Positions 24,990-32,901 of a stretch of DNA of 38,004 nucleotides are shown here, in pieces. Position numbers and translations under genes: made by a program. Within the stretch, counting starts at the first letter, position 1; each line of letters opens with the position of its first letter. Source of the stretch: Vibrio splendidus (GTDB lineage Bacteria; Pseudomonadota; Gammaproteobacteria; Enterobacterales; Vibrionaceae); contig NZ_LNRF01000018.1 of NCBI RefSeq assembly GCF_001557875.1, positions 1 to 38,004 of the forward strand, in the 5' to 3' direction. The notes under the pieces are model-generated. The model did not search any database. It saw nothing but the letters and a program-made list of their open reading frames with translations, and was not told the origin of the DNA.

Positions 24990-26198
24990 ATGATGTTCAA
25001 GCGAACGACTCGACACTTAGTGATGTCAGTGATGGCGCTACTTGGTGTCAGCTTTTCTTCCTCTGCTTTGAGTGAAGAAAAAGATTCAGCCTTTGTCCCT
25101 TTCTACTTCAGCACCGAAACCATGGGTAACACCTTTGGGGTTGCGGGTGTCGCAAAGGGGGTTTGGCAACCTCAAGCCGCTCTGTTTGGTATGGCACTTT
25201 ATTCAGATAAAGATAGCTACGTCGGTTTCTTATCAGCCTTTAATTTTGCATTGTCTGAGAGCGTACTGTTCAGCACTCAGATGTATCAAGCTCGCTTCAA
25301 CGACAACCCGTATTACATTGGCTCTCAAGGCGATAATGATTCATCCATTGATGACAAAACCATTGCCGATGGCTTAGAAGAAAACTATCAGTTTGAGTTT
25401 AAGTACCTGCTGCCTTGGGGCAATGTTGCAGAATATGGCTTGTTAGGGGCATTTCAACCGCTCAAAGACGTGAGCCTTGCTTCGCCCGTTGAGTCGGGTG
25501 TCAGCTCGATTGTCTTTACACCTTTTTATACTTCCCGAGAGTTAGAAGGCTTAAACAATTCTGAAGAGGCGACGGGCTTTAGTTTGGCGTTTGATTGGGA
25601 TAACCGTGATAGCACACGTAACCCAACCAAGGGCTCTCATACTAACTTAGAATTCACCACCGGAGCAGAAAGCTGGTCTAATGATGACTTGTGGCTCAAG
25701 TGGACCTTCCAAAATAGTCAGTACTTTGCTTTAGGTCCTTTAGGGGACTTATTTGATCAACAAGTTTTAGCATTCGATTTCTATACGGCTGACACGCCTA
25801 CATGGGATAACTGCTCTGGGCAAGATTGTGCTCGTCCACCGGAGACCGAGCAAGCTCGATTAGGTGGCTTGTATCGATTACGAGGTTATACCGGAGGCCG
25901 TTATCACGGTCGCTCTGCAGTGCATTACTCTGCAGAGTATCGAGTGCTTCCTGACTGGCAACCTTTGGGCGATATCCCACTGATTAACTACTACGACTTG
26001 CCTTGGTGGCAATGGGTAGCGTTTGCTGAAGTAGGGCGCGTTGCGGATGAGTACGACATTAAAACACTGCATACAGACATGAAGTGGAGCTTAGGTGGCG
26101 CAGTTCGTTTCCAAGTGGAAGGCATTGTTGTTCGTGCTGAATTAGCGCGAGGTGGTGATGAAGGGACCTTTAGGGTCATGATAAATCAGCCCTTCTAA
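24990..26198 (+). CDS. POTRA-less Omp85-type outer membrane protein
   Basis: This 402-residue outer membrane protein has a signal peptide (about 1-28, cleavage after ALS or SSA) followed directly by a barrel. The segment GGLYRLRGYTGGRYHGRSAVHYSAEYR carries the LRGY form of the (V/I)RG(F/Y) motif of loop 6 in Omp85 proteins, and FDWDNRDSTRNPTKGSHTNLEF is the D15-type strand pair. It ends in INQPF, an aromatic BAM signal. No POTRA domains fit in the short N terminus, so it belongs with the N-terminally bare members of the superfamily. Function is unknown. It lies 20 bp after alr, followed by a terminator, so it probably ends the dnaB-alr transcript. Confidence 0.82.
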   Translation: MMFKRTTRHLVMSVMALLGVSFSSSALSEEKDSAFVPFYFSTETMGNTFGVAGVAKGVWQPQAALFGMALYSDKDSYVGFLSAFNFALSESVLFSTQMYQARFNDNPYYIGSQGDNDSSIDDKTIADGLEENYQFEFKYLLPWGNVAEYGLLGAFQPLKDVSLASPVESGVSSIVFTPFYTSRELEGLNNSEEATGFSLAFDWDNRDSTRNPTKGSHTNLEFTTGAESWSNDDLWLKWTFQNSQYFALGPLGDLFDQQVLAFDFYTADTPTWDNCSGQDCARPPETEQARLGGLYRLRGYTGGRYHGRSAVHYSAEYRVLPDWQPLGDIPLINYYDLPWWQWVAFAEVGRVADEYDIKTLHTDMKWSLGGAVRFQVEGIVVRAELARGGDEGTFRVMINQPF

Positions 26199-26235
26199 AG
26201 CTTTCGGCCTACAGTAGGCCAAATACTATTTTTAT

Positions 26236-26268
26236 AAGAGTGGTTGTGGAAACGCGCCACTCTTTTTT
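26236..26268 (+). terminator. terminator after the Omp85-type gene
   Basis: AAGAGTGG (26236-26243) pairs with CCACTCTT (26257-26264) around a 13-base loop, followed by T residues. Confidence 0.85.
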
Positions 26269-26315
26269 ATTAACAAGATATTGTTTTTATTAAGGAGATC
26301 TTGTTTTCAAGCAGT

Positions 26316-26735
26316 CTACTCACCTTGCATCGTAGCAATCACAGTTCGGCTTCCACCACAATCCCGGTGCTCTCCTAAGTAAATGCCCTGCCATGTTCCT
26401 AAAGCTAAACGACCATTGCTAATTGGTATTGTCACACTGGTGCCAAGTGTCGATGCTTTAATGTGGGCAGGCATGTCATCATCACCTTCATAGGTGTGTC
26501 TGTAGTAGGGCGCTCGCTCGGGAACAAACTTATTGAAGTGCGACTCCATATCAGTACGGACGGTAGGATCTGCGTTTTCGTTTAATGTGAGGCTGGCTGA
26601 GGTATGTTGGATAAAAAGATGTAATAAACCAACAGATAAAGAATTGATATCGTGTATTTGTCGTTCAATTTCATCAGTAATGAGATGAAATCCACGCTTT
26701 CGTGCATTTAGGTGTATAGTCTTCTGAATCCACAT
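26316..26735 (-). CDS. YjbQ family protein (UPF0047)
   Basis: This 139-residue cytoplasmic protein belongs to the YjbQ/UPF0047 family. Conserved features are LFIQHTSASLTLNENADPTVRTD, in which His and Asn/Asp residues line a possible metal or phosphate site, and LGTWQGIYLGEHRD near the C terminus. Weak thiamin-phosphate synthase activity has been reported for members, but the physiological role is unsettled. AGGA precedes the ATG on the minus strand. It converges on the Omp85-type gene and is divergent from pgi. Confidence 0.9.
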   Translation of the reverse strand: MWIQKTIHLNARKRGFHLITDEIERQIHDINSLSVGLLHLFIQHTSASLTLNENADPTVRTDMESHFNKFVPERAPYYRHTYEGDDDMPAHIKASTLGTSVTIPISNGRLALGTWQGIYLGEHRDCGGSRTVIATMQGE

Positions 26736-26828
26736 ACGCCATCCTTTATAATGTATTTGGAAAAAAAGTAGTTTAACGCTATCTTTTGAACTTGAATTTA
26801 TCAGGTGTCGCTCACATTTAATTATGTT

Positions 26829-26896
26829 AGAGCTAGAGTCTGTACCGATTCTTCTATCAGGAAATCTAATCCTGATTTATCTCAAGGTACAGCTCT
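26829..26896. repeat. nested inverted repeats upstream of pgi
   Basis: The 326-bp gap between yjbQ and pgi contains ATCAGGA (26856-26862) inverted as TCCTGAT (26870-26876). Around it lie TGTACC (26841-26846) and GGTACA (26886-26891), then AGAGC (26829-26833) and GCTCT (26892-26896). All pair in one axis and would form a long branched or interrupted stem. A 42-codon frame (26824-26952) without an SD covers the same bases. No known RNA family is recognised. Confidence 0.6.
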
Positions 26897-27000
26897 TCAT
26901 ATGCGGCATAATACGTCGTGAAAAAAAATTACAAAGAATCTTTCAGTGGTGACGCGGTTTGGTCATCACAGAAAAATATAAACTTTCGCCTAATCGGGGG

Positions 27001-27030
27001 TTCTATTCATCACCTAGGTGACGTTTAGAA
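27001..27030. promoter_or_regulatory. symmetric 30-bp dyad before pgi
   Basis: A perfect 12-bp palindrome TCACCTAGGTGA (27010-27021) is flanked at equal distance by TTCTA (27001-27005) and TAGAA (27026-27030), giving a symmetric element 31 bp before the pgi ATG. Its GGTGACG and TCATCAC words recur in reverse order at 26948-26954 and 26963-26969. This looks like a two-site operator, or a leader hairpin controlling pgi. Confidence 0.65.
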
Positions 27031-27061
27031 TAAAACCTACAGTAACATCGGGATAGATACC

Positions 27062-28714
27062 ATGTTGAAAAATATCAACCCAACGCATACACAAGCGTGG
27101 AAAGCTCTAACTGCACATTTTGAGTCTGCTCAAGATATGGATATGAAAGAGCTGTTTGCTCAAGATGCAAAGCGTTTCGAGAGCTTTTCTACTCGTTTCG
27201 GTTCTGACATCTTAGTGGATTACTCTAAGAACCTTATCGATGCTGAAACTATGCAGCACCTATTTGCTCTTGCGAACGAGACTGAAGTTAAGTCTGCAAT
27301 TGAAGCAATGTTCGGTGGTGATGCAATCAACAAGACTGAAGGTCGTTCAGTACTTCACACTGCTCTACGTAACCGTAGCGACAACCCAGTAATGGTTGAT
27401 GGCAAAGACGTGATGCCAGCAGTCAATGCAGTACTAGCAAAAATGGAACTGTTCACACACCGCATCGTTTCTGGTGAGTGGAAAGGTTACACAGGTAAAG
27501 AGATCACTGATGTAGTTAACATCGGTATCGGCGGTTCGGACCTTGGTCCATACATGGTGACTGAAGCGCTAACGCCATACAAAACTCGTCTAAACATGCA
27601 CTTCGTTTCTAACGTAGATGGCACTCACATCGTTGAGACTCTTAAGCCTCTAAACCCAGAAACGACACTATTCTTAGTGGCATCTAAAACATTCACTACT
27701 CAAGAAACAATGACTAACGCGCACTCTGCACGTGATTGGTTCTTGGCTGAAGCGGGTGACAACGCACACGTAGCTAAACACTTCGCAGCACTATCAACTA
27801 ATGCAACTGCAGTTGCTGAGTTTGGTATCGATACTGACAACATGTTCGAATTCTGGGATTGGGTTGGTGGCCGTTACTCACTATGGTCTGCGATCGGTCT
27901 TTCTATTTCTCTTTCTGTTGGCTTCGATAACTTCGTTGAGCTACTAGAAGGTGCTCACGAGATGGATAACCACTTTGCTTCAACTGAGTTTGAAAGCAAC
28001 ATTCCAGTCATCCTTGCGCTTATCGGTATTTGGTACAACAACTTCCACGGCGCTGAGTCAGAAGCAATTCTACCTTACGATCAATACATGCACCGTTTTG
28101 CTGCTTACTTCCAGCAAGGTAACATGGAATCAAACGGTAAGTTTGTAGACCGTGAAGGCAACCCAGTAGAGTACCAAACTGGTCCTATCATCTGGGGTGA
28201 ACCTGGTACAAACGGCCAACACGCTTTCTATCAACTGATTCACCAAGGCACTAAGCTGATCCCATCAGACTTCATCGCGCCTGCTATCAGTCACAACCCA
28301 TCATCTGATCACCACCAGAAGCTAATGTCTAACTTCTTTGCTCAAACTGAAGCACTAGCATTCGGTAAGACAAAAGAAACTGTGGAAGCTGAATTCCTAG
28401 CGGCTGGCAAAACTGCAGAAGAAGTGGCTGAACTAGTACCTTTCAAAGTGTTTGAAGGTAACCGCCCTACGAACTCAATTCTTGTTAAGCAAATCAACCC
28501 TCGCTCTTTAGGTAACCTAATCGCGATGTACGAGCACAAGATCTTCGTTCAAGGCGTTATCTGGAACATCTTCAGCTTCGACCAATGGGGTGTGGAACTT
28601 GGTAAGCAACTAGCAAACCAAATTCTTCCAGAGCTTGCTGACGATGCTCAAGTAACGTCTCACGACAGCTCAACGAACGGTCTAATCAACGCATTTAAAG
28701 CGCTGAAAGCTTAA
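27062..28714 (+). CDS. pgi: glucose-6-phosphate isomerase
   Basis: Pgi interconverts glucose 6-phosphate and fructose 6-phosphate in glycolysis and gluconeogenesis. The 550-residue protein has the expected VVNIGIGGSDLGPYMV phosphate-binding segment, the signature WVGGRYSLWSAIGL, the ESEAILPYDQYMHRF region with catalytic Glu, and SDHHQKLMSNFFAQ. Codon use is strongly biased, like that of highly expressed genes. The start has only weak SD resemblance (GGGATAG). The gene is alone between its own leader dyads and a terminator. Confidence 0.98.
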   Translation: MLKNINPTHTQAWKALTAHFESAQDMDMKELFAQDAKRFESFSTRFGSDILVDYSKNLIDAETMQHLFALANETEVKSAIEAMFGGDAINKTEGRSVLHTALRNRSDNPVMVDGKDVMPAVNAVLAKMELFTHRIVSGEWKGYTGKEITDVVNIGIGGSDLGPYMVTEALTPYKTRLNMHFVSNVDGTHIVETLKPLNPETTLFLVASKTFTTQETMTNAHSARDWFLAEAGDNAHVAKHFAALSTNATAVAEFGIDTDNMFEFWDWVGGRYSLWSAIGLSISLSVGFDNFVELLEGAHEMDNHFASTEFESNIPVILALIGIWYNNFHGAESEAILPYDQYMHRFAAYFQQGNMESNGKFVDREGNPVEYQTGPIIWGEPGTNGQHAFYQLIHQGTKLIPSDFIAPAISHNPSSDHHQKLMSNFFAQTEALAFGKTKETVEAEFLAAGKTAEEVAELVPFKVFEGNRPTNSILVKQINPRSLGNLIAMYEHKIFVQGVIWNIFSFDQWGVELGKQLANQILPELADDAQVTSHDSSTNGLINAFKALKA

Positions 28715-28745
28715 GACTGTTTGAGCAACACTAAGTAATAAATGT

Positions 28746-28774
28746 AAAACGCCAACCTTCGGGTTGGCGTTTTT
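28746..28774 (+). terminator. terminator of pgi
   Basis: AAAACGCCAACC pairs perfectly with GGTTGGCGTTTT around a TTCG tetraloop, with a further T after it. Confidence 0.95.
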
Positions 28775-28812
28775 GTATCTGTAGAGCAAGCAATGGTTAA
28801 ATCACAGTTAAT

Positions 28813-28840
28813 AAAAAAGGCTGGCATTATGCCAACCTTC
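28813..28840 (-). terminator. minus-strand terminator of the zur-cheX transcript
   Basis: On the minus strand AAGGTTGGCAT pairs with ATGCCAGCCTT (one G:T pair), followed by a T run. It lies 37 bp beyond the stop of the CheX-like gene. Confidence 0.85.
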
Positions 28841-28877
28841 TTTGATTTGATACTCAGTACTTAGAAATAAACAGTTG

Positions 28878-29339
28878 TTATTCGAAACAGATCTCGATGA
28901 AAGCATTACCCCATTGAGATGAGAAAGGCATGATGATGATTGCTCCGTCACACTTGTGACGAATAGTATGACCTTTACCGGAAACCACGATTGGCGTTGC
29001 CATATCGAAGTCAAAACCGCTTTCCGCAAGAATACGTTTTGCACCGCCAGTCACCATGTTAGTGATTTCACCCACCATATCGGTTACTTCTTCGTTGAGG
29101 CCGTTTGGTCGCTCACCGAGCATGTTTTCCATGATTTCGAGAGCGAGGCCTTCATCAAAGGTGATCGACATTGAGCCACGAGATTGTGTACCCACCATAC
29201 CAATTAGGCCGGATACATCACCACGAGCGATTTCATCTTTCTTAACTCTCGGTTTTTGTGGCTTCAATTCTAGAGAAGCCATCGTTTTTAATACGTTCAT
29301 CAAAGAAGCTAAAAACGGGTTTACAAATTCAGCGCGCAT
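28878..29339 (-). CDS. CheX-like chemotaxis phosphatase domain protein
   Basis: This 153-residue protein is of the CheX/CheC/FliY type, whose known members remove phosphate from CheY-P. The family core is present: DMVGEITNMVTGGAKRIL contains the E-x-x-N motif (Glu91, Asn94), here once as in CheX. The N terminus MRAEFVNPFLASLMNVLKTM also matches CheX. The gene starts 17 bp after zur on the same strand, with GAAGA before its ATG, and a terminator follows, so zur and cheX form an operon. It lies far from any chemotaxis cluster in this window. Which CheY-like partner it serves is unknown. Confidence 0.85.
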   Translation of the reverse strand: MRAEFVNPFLASLMNVLKTMASLELKPQKPRVKKDEIARGDVSGLIGMVGTQSRGSMSITFDEGLALEIMENMLGERPNGLNEEVTDMVGEITNMVTGGAKRILAESGFDFDMATPIVVSGKGHTIRHKCDGAIIIMPFSSQWGNAFIEICFE

Positions 29340-29356
29340 AATGTTCTTCTATAATC

Positions 29357-29815
29357 TTATTCTTTCATCTCGGAGGAGCAAGATTGGCAAATGCCATGCG
29401 ATTCAATGACATGATTAGTCAATTGAAATCCATGCTTCTCAGCGTTACTGGCGAGTAGGGTGACAAGCGCATCGTCTTGCAGTTCTATCACAGTGCCACA
29501 TTTATCGCAGATCAGTAGTTGGGAGAAATGTTTGTGGGCATTGCAAGAGCAGCAGCATATGAAGCTATTGGTTGACTCAACTCGGTGAATGAAACCTTGT
29601 TCCAACAAGAAATCCAAAGCGCGATAAACTGTAGGAGGCTTGGCCTGCGGTTCACTGACTTTCAACTGCTCTAATAATTCATAAGCACTGGAGGCTTTTT
29701 TATTAGAGAGGATGAGCTCAAACACTCGCTTTCTTTGAGGTGTTAGTCTAACTCCTCGCGATGCGCATATCCCTTCAACTTGCTCTATTAATGTGTGGTC
29801 CAAATTTTTCACCAT
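29357..29815 (-). CDS. zur: zinc uptake regulator Zur (Fur family)
   Basis: Zur is a Fur-family repressor of zinc uptake genes such as znuABC. The 152-residue product has the Fur winged-helix (RLTPQRKRVFELIL.., PPTVYRALDFLLEQGFIHRVES) and many metal-binding candidates: CCCSCNAHKHF in the middle, CDKCG, and the C-terminal CQSC pair. The dusA/pspG neighbourhood is that of E. coli zur. The start is ATG at 29815 with AGGGA ten bases upstream. I found no convincing Zur operator nearby. It is the first gene of a two-gene operon with cheX. Confidence 0.94.
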   Translation of the reverse strand: MVKNLDHTLIEQVEGICASRGVRLTPQRKRVFELILSNKKASSAYELLEQLKVSEPQAKPPTVYRALDFLLEQGFIHRVESTNSFICCCSCNAHKHFSQLLICDKCGTVIELQDDALVTLLASNAEKHGFQLTNHVIESHGICQSCSSEMKE

Positions 29816-30078
29816 TCAATCGGACATCCCTAATCAAACCTTATTTCTAGGTTACTACGTTTTGGGAGCCAATGATTTCTATTAAAGTCAGGTACAGAGC
29901 GTATTGTGACCCACGACTTTGAATAAGACAAGGTAACTCAAAATGACAGTGTGACTCAAGGCATAACTGATTAATGAGATTGAATTAGAGATCTGGTGAA
30001 TAGGTTTATAAAAAAATGTGAGGCAAAGTTCATATAGCACAAACAGGGCATAGCATTTACAATAGCCGACCTTGCTTT

Positions 30079-30104
30079 TGCTGGGTATTCCAGCATATTT
30101 TTTT
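30079..30104 (+). terminator. terminator-like hairpin before dusA
   Basis: TGCTGG (30079-30084) pairs with CCAGCA (30090-30095) around a GTATT loop and is followed by TATTTTTTT. It ends 24 bp before the dusA ATG. In the 313-bp gap between zur and dusA this is the only strong structure I see. It implies either a short transcript ending here or attenuation of dusA. TACAAT at 30058-30063 is a possible -10 just upstream. Confidence 0.6.
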
Positions 30105-30128
30105 GACTCGCTACTAGGGTACTTTGCC

Positions 30129-31109
30129 ATGACACATTCATGTAGGTTGTCTGTCGCTCCAATGCTCGATTGGACTGACCGCCACTGTCGTTACTTTCAC
30201 CGTTTGCTTTCTCAGCAGACTCTTCTGTACACGGAAATGGTAACAACGGGCGCGATCTTACATGGTAAGGGCGACTTTCTAGAATATAACGAGCAAGAAC
30301 ATCCTCTTGCTCTTCAGCTCGGTGGCTCAAATCCGGTTGATCTTGCTGCTTGTGCTAAGCTGGCTGGTGAGCGCGGATATGATGAAGTTAACCTTAACGT
30401 AGGTTGCCCTTCAGACAGAGTTCAAAACGGCCGCTTTGGTGCGTGTTTAATGGCTGAGCCAGAGCTGGTGGCAGATTGTGTGTCGGCGATGAAAGAAGTC
30501 ACTGATATTCCAATTACAGTAAAAACGCGTATCGGCATTGATGACCAAGACTCTTATGAGTTTTTAACTAAGTTTGTTTCAACGGTTTCTGAAAAGGGCG
30601 GCTGCGAACAATTTACTATCCACGCACGTAAAGCATGGCTGAGTGGCCTTAGCCCGAAAGAAAACCGTGAGATCCCACCTCTAGATTATGATCGTGCATA
30701 CCAAATCAAGAGAGACTTCTCTGATCTTGTGATTGCCGTGAATGGTGGCATTACTACTCTTGAGCAAACTAAAGAGCACTTGCAGCACCTTGACGGTGTG
30801 ATGATTGGTCGTGAGGCTTACCATAGCCCGTTTATCTTGGCTGAAGTCGATCAACAGATTTTTGGTTTAGACACACCAATTAAGAAGCGCTCACAGGTTG
30901 TCGAAGAGATGTACCCGTACATCGAACGTGAACTTTCAAATGGCGCAAGCTTAGGACATATCTCTCGTCATATGCTTGGTTTGTTCCAAAGCATGCCAGG
31001 TGCAAGACAGTGGCGTCGCTACATCAGTGAAAACGCGCATAATAAAGGCGCAGGTATCGAAGTGATGCAAACAGCATTGGCTAAGATCCCTAAAGAGCTA
31101 AATGTTTAA
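30129..31109 (+). CDS. dusA: tRNA-dihydrouridine(20/20a) synthase DusA
   Basis: DusA is a flavoenzyme that reduces uridines 20 and 20a in the D loop of tRNA to dihydrouridine with FMN and NADPH. The 326-residue TIM-barrel protein has SVAPMLDWTDRHCRYFHRLL at the N terminus, LQLGGSNP, NLNVGCPSDRVQNGRFGACLM with the catalytic Cys in FGACLM, HARKAWL and the C-terminal GARQWRRYISE helix. The frame can be extended 19 residues to a TTG at 30072, but those bases form the terminator-like hairpin. The ATG at 30129 aligns with the E. coli start. Confidence 0.96.
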   Translation: MTHSCRLSVAPMLDWTDRHCRYFHRLLSQQTLLYTEMVTTGAILHGKGDFLEYNEQEHPLALQLGGSNPVDLAACAKLAGERGYDEVNLNVGCPSDRVQNGRFGACLMAEPELVADCVSAMKEVTDIPITVKTRIGIDDQDSYEFLTKFVSTVSEKGGCEQFTIHARKAWLSGLSPKENREIPPLDYDRAYQIKRDFSDLVIAVNGGITTLEQTKEHLQHLDGVMIGREAYHSPFILAEVDQQIFGLDTPIKKRSQVVEEMYPYIERELSNGASLGHISRHMLGLFQSMPGARQWRRYISENAHNKGAGIEVMQTALAKIPKELNV

Positions 31110-31192
31110 CCACCTTCAAGGTTAAAATTCTAACTCAAAAAATTAAGGTTAAATTCGCCATTAGAGGCTAAATTTACCACCACAAGTTTCCG

Positions 31193-31222
31193 AAAAGCCA
31201 CGTATGAAGATGCGTGGCTTTT
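31193..31222 (+). terminator. terminator of dusA
   Basis: AAAAGCCACG (31193-31202) pairs with CGTGGCTTTT (31213-31222) around a 10-base loop, with a T run. It separates dusA from pspG, which has its own promoter. Confidence 0.9.
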
Positions 31223-31262
31223 TATTTATCTGATAAATAAGGATTTTATTGGATTGGCATAC

Positions 31263-31279
31263 TTGGTATGGAAGCTGCA
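31263..31279 (+). promoter_or_regulatory. sigma-54 promoter of pspG
   Basis: TTGGTATGGAAGCTGCA carries the -24 GG and -12 GC dinucleotides at exact sigma-54 spacing (consensus YTGGCACG-N4-TTGCW). It stands 49 bp before the pspG ATG. In E. coli pspG is likewise read by sigma-54 with PspF. Confidence 0.75.
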
Positions 31280-31328
31280 ATGTTAGAAAGTAGGAAAGAT
31301 AGGTCATTAACTCATTAGGGAGACCATT

Positions 31329-31550
31329 ATGTTTGAATTAATCTTTGTTCTTATTTTCGTCGCAACTCTGCTTGTCACTGGTATCACGTTTATGACGGTA
31401 TTGGCTGCAACCGGAGTAGCGTTATTAGTCATGTTGGTCTTAGGTATGATGGGCGTCGTGTTTAAGTTACTGCCTTGGTTGATCGTGATTGCAATCGGTG
31501 TGTGGTTTTTCAAAAACTTTGTACACAGTTCTAACCAGAGACGTTACTAA
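31329..31550 (+). CDS. pspG: phage shock protein PspG
   Basis: PspG is a small inner-membrane effector of the phage-shock response, which is induced by secretin stress and loss of proton-motive force. The 73-residue product has two or three hydrophobic segments (about 2-18, 22-45, 48-64), the conserved KLLPWLIVIAIGVWFFK stretch, and a polar tail ending in QRRY like E. coli PspG. AGGGAGA precedes the ATG. Position after dusA and the sigma-54 promoter agree with E. coli. It is remote from any pspABC genes in this window. Confidence 0.9.
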   Translation: MFELIFVLIFVATLLVTGITFMTVLAATGVALLVMLVLGMMGVVFKLLPWLIVIAIGVWFFKNFVHSSNQRRY

Positions 31551-31611
31551 GGTCATCGTGCCGTCAAATCTTTACTCGTCAGCGGTTTATCGTTTTAGAA
31601 TTTAATATGTG

Positions 31612-31620
31612 TGGTAGAAT
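31612..31620 (+). promoter_or_regulatory. extended -10 promoter of the TIGR04219-like gene
   Basis: TGG-TAGAAT is an extended -10 element 65 bp before the chosen ATG. No good -35 is seen, which is common for extended -10 promoters. Confidence 0.4.
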
Positions 31621-31685
31621 TTTCCCCAATAATCTGTGAATGTGCATACAATTAGCACTACGATATGGAATTGGAGCTATCTCAA

Positions 31686-32357
31686 ATGAATAAAATGCCA
31701 TTAATTGCTTTAGTGGGAATGCTATCTTTAAGCTCGGCAGTGGCTGCTGAAGAAGAGTTTTCTTACACGGCTAAAGTCGGTGCCGATATGTGGTGGGGAA
31801 GTACTAAGCTAAACGAAGTTAGACAAGATGATGATTCTAACTCTCCTTCGGTGTATTTCGCATTTGAGCATAACGCCCCAATGCTTCCAAATGCTAGCTT
31901 CCGTTATACCTCTGTTGATTCGGACTCGTTGGCTTTTGATAAGTACGACTACACATTCTATTACACGTTGCTAGAGCATAAGTTGATGAACTTCGATGCG
32001 GGTGTGACGTTTACTCAGTACTCGAACTCTAGTTACATTGAGCCAAAAGCGACTGATGCGAAAACATCAACGTTTGATGAGTTCACTTGGAGCTTCTACG
32101 GTAACGCAGAGATCAATGTGCCGGACACTAACTTCGATATTATTGGTACGATGGAGTTCGGTGATAGCAGTGGTATTAAGAGCACTGACTTGATGGCGGG
32201 TGTTCAATATCGAATCCCTGTATCAGAATCTGAAATTGCCCTGCGTGGTGGTTACCGTGTTATAGACCTAGACTCGGATGAGTTCTTTAGTTCGGAACTA
32301 GGAAAGAGCTTCGTCATGGTCGATGGTTGGTTTGCTGGTGCTGAAGTGCGCTTTTAG
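31686..32357 (+). CDS. outer membrane beta-barrel protein, TIGR04219-like
   Basis: This 223-residue protein has a signal peptide (MNKMPLIALVGMLSLSSAVAA, about 1-21) and alternating amphipathic strands, ending in AGAEVRF, the aromatic C-terminal sign of an outer membrane barrel. The pattern (KVGADMWWGSTKLNE near the start, FRYTSVDSD.., LRGGYRVIDLDSD) resembles the TIGR04219 family of Vibrio and Shewanella; I make that link from memory. Function is unknown. A longer start at 31665 has no SD; the ATG at 31686 has GGAG ten bases upstream and begins a proper signal peptide. Confidence 0.75.
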   Translation: MNKMPLIALVGMLSLSSAVAAEEEFSYTAKVGADMWWGSTKLNEVRQDDDSNSPSVYFAFEHNAPMLPNASFRYTSVDSDSLAFDKYDYTFYYTLLEHKLMNFDAGVTFTQYSNSSYIEPKATDAKTSTFDEFTWSFYGNAEINVPDTNFDIIGTMEFGDSSGIKSTDLMAGVQYRIPVSESEIALRGGYRVIDLDSDEFFSSELGKSFVMVDGWFAGAEVRF

Positions 32358-32390
32358 GCCATATAAAGCAAATTTAGAACGAATTTTAAG

Positions 32391-32418
32391 AACGCCACTT
32401 TATTAAGTGGCGTTTTTT
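32391..32418 (+). terminator. terminator after the outer membrane protein gene
   Basis: AACGCCACTT pairs perfectly with AAGTGGCGTT around a TATT loop, followed by T residues. Confidence 0.93.
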
Positions 32419-32547
32419 ATATCTATTGATTATATCTTTCTGGAATTAGTTAGCACATTCATCACTTTCGACCATCCTTATACAGAGATCTAATTAGCGT
32501 CTATTCTTATAAGGTCTATGCTGTTGGGGCAGAACAAGGGATGGAAT

Positions 32548-32778
32548 ATGACACTCAATGAATTACGCAATTTATATCGAGAAAACTTGTTAGTTGAAGC
32601 CATCATAGAGCCCTCAATACAAGAAGGGTCTTGGGTTGTGGAGTTTCGTCATATGGGAGGTGGCTTTGTTCTACTCACAGATGTCCATGGTGAGGAGTGT
32701 CATTACGCGGATTTAGACCTAGCATCTAAGTCGGCAATGGCCGTTGGCTTTCAGCAAGTACGCATTGAAAACCAGTAA
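32548..32778 (+). CDS. small conserved-looking protein of unknown function
   Basis: This is a 76-residue, probably cytoplasmic protein with an amphipathic N-terminal helix (MTLNELRNLYRENLLVEAII), a strand-rich middle with WVVEFRHMGGGFVLLTD, and a polar end (DLASKSAMAVGFQQVRIENQ). There is no signal peptide or membrane segment. The frame opens at 32518, but the ATG at 32548 has GGGATGGA at good spacing. It lies 123 bp before cysJ on the same strand with no terminator between, so it may be transcribed into the cys operon. I do not recognise a characterised family. Confidence 0.75.
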   Translation: MTLNELRNLYRENLLVEAIIEPSIQEGSWVVEFRHMGGGFVLLTDVHGEECHYADLDLASKSAMAVGFQQVRIENQ

Positions 32779-32901
32779 GACAATTTACGGTTCAATCGGT
32801 TTTTACTTCCAAAAAGTTATAAAACATACTTTTCTATTCTTTCTTGTTATTAAAAGGAGTGGTTAATCTATCGTCACGCAATGATTAGGGATGTCGTGAC
32901 C

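Noticed and set aside
30072..30128. Longer DusA from TTG at 30072
   Set aside because: The extra codons lie in the terminator-like hairpin and have no homology to the family start.
32881..32901. CysJ start at ATG 32881
   Set aside because: No SD before it, while ATG 32902 follows AGGGA.
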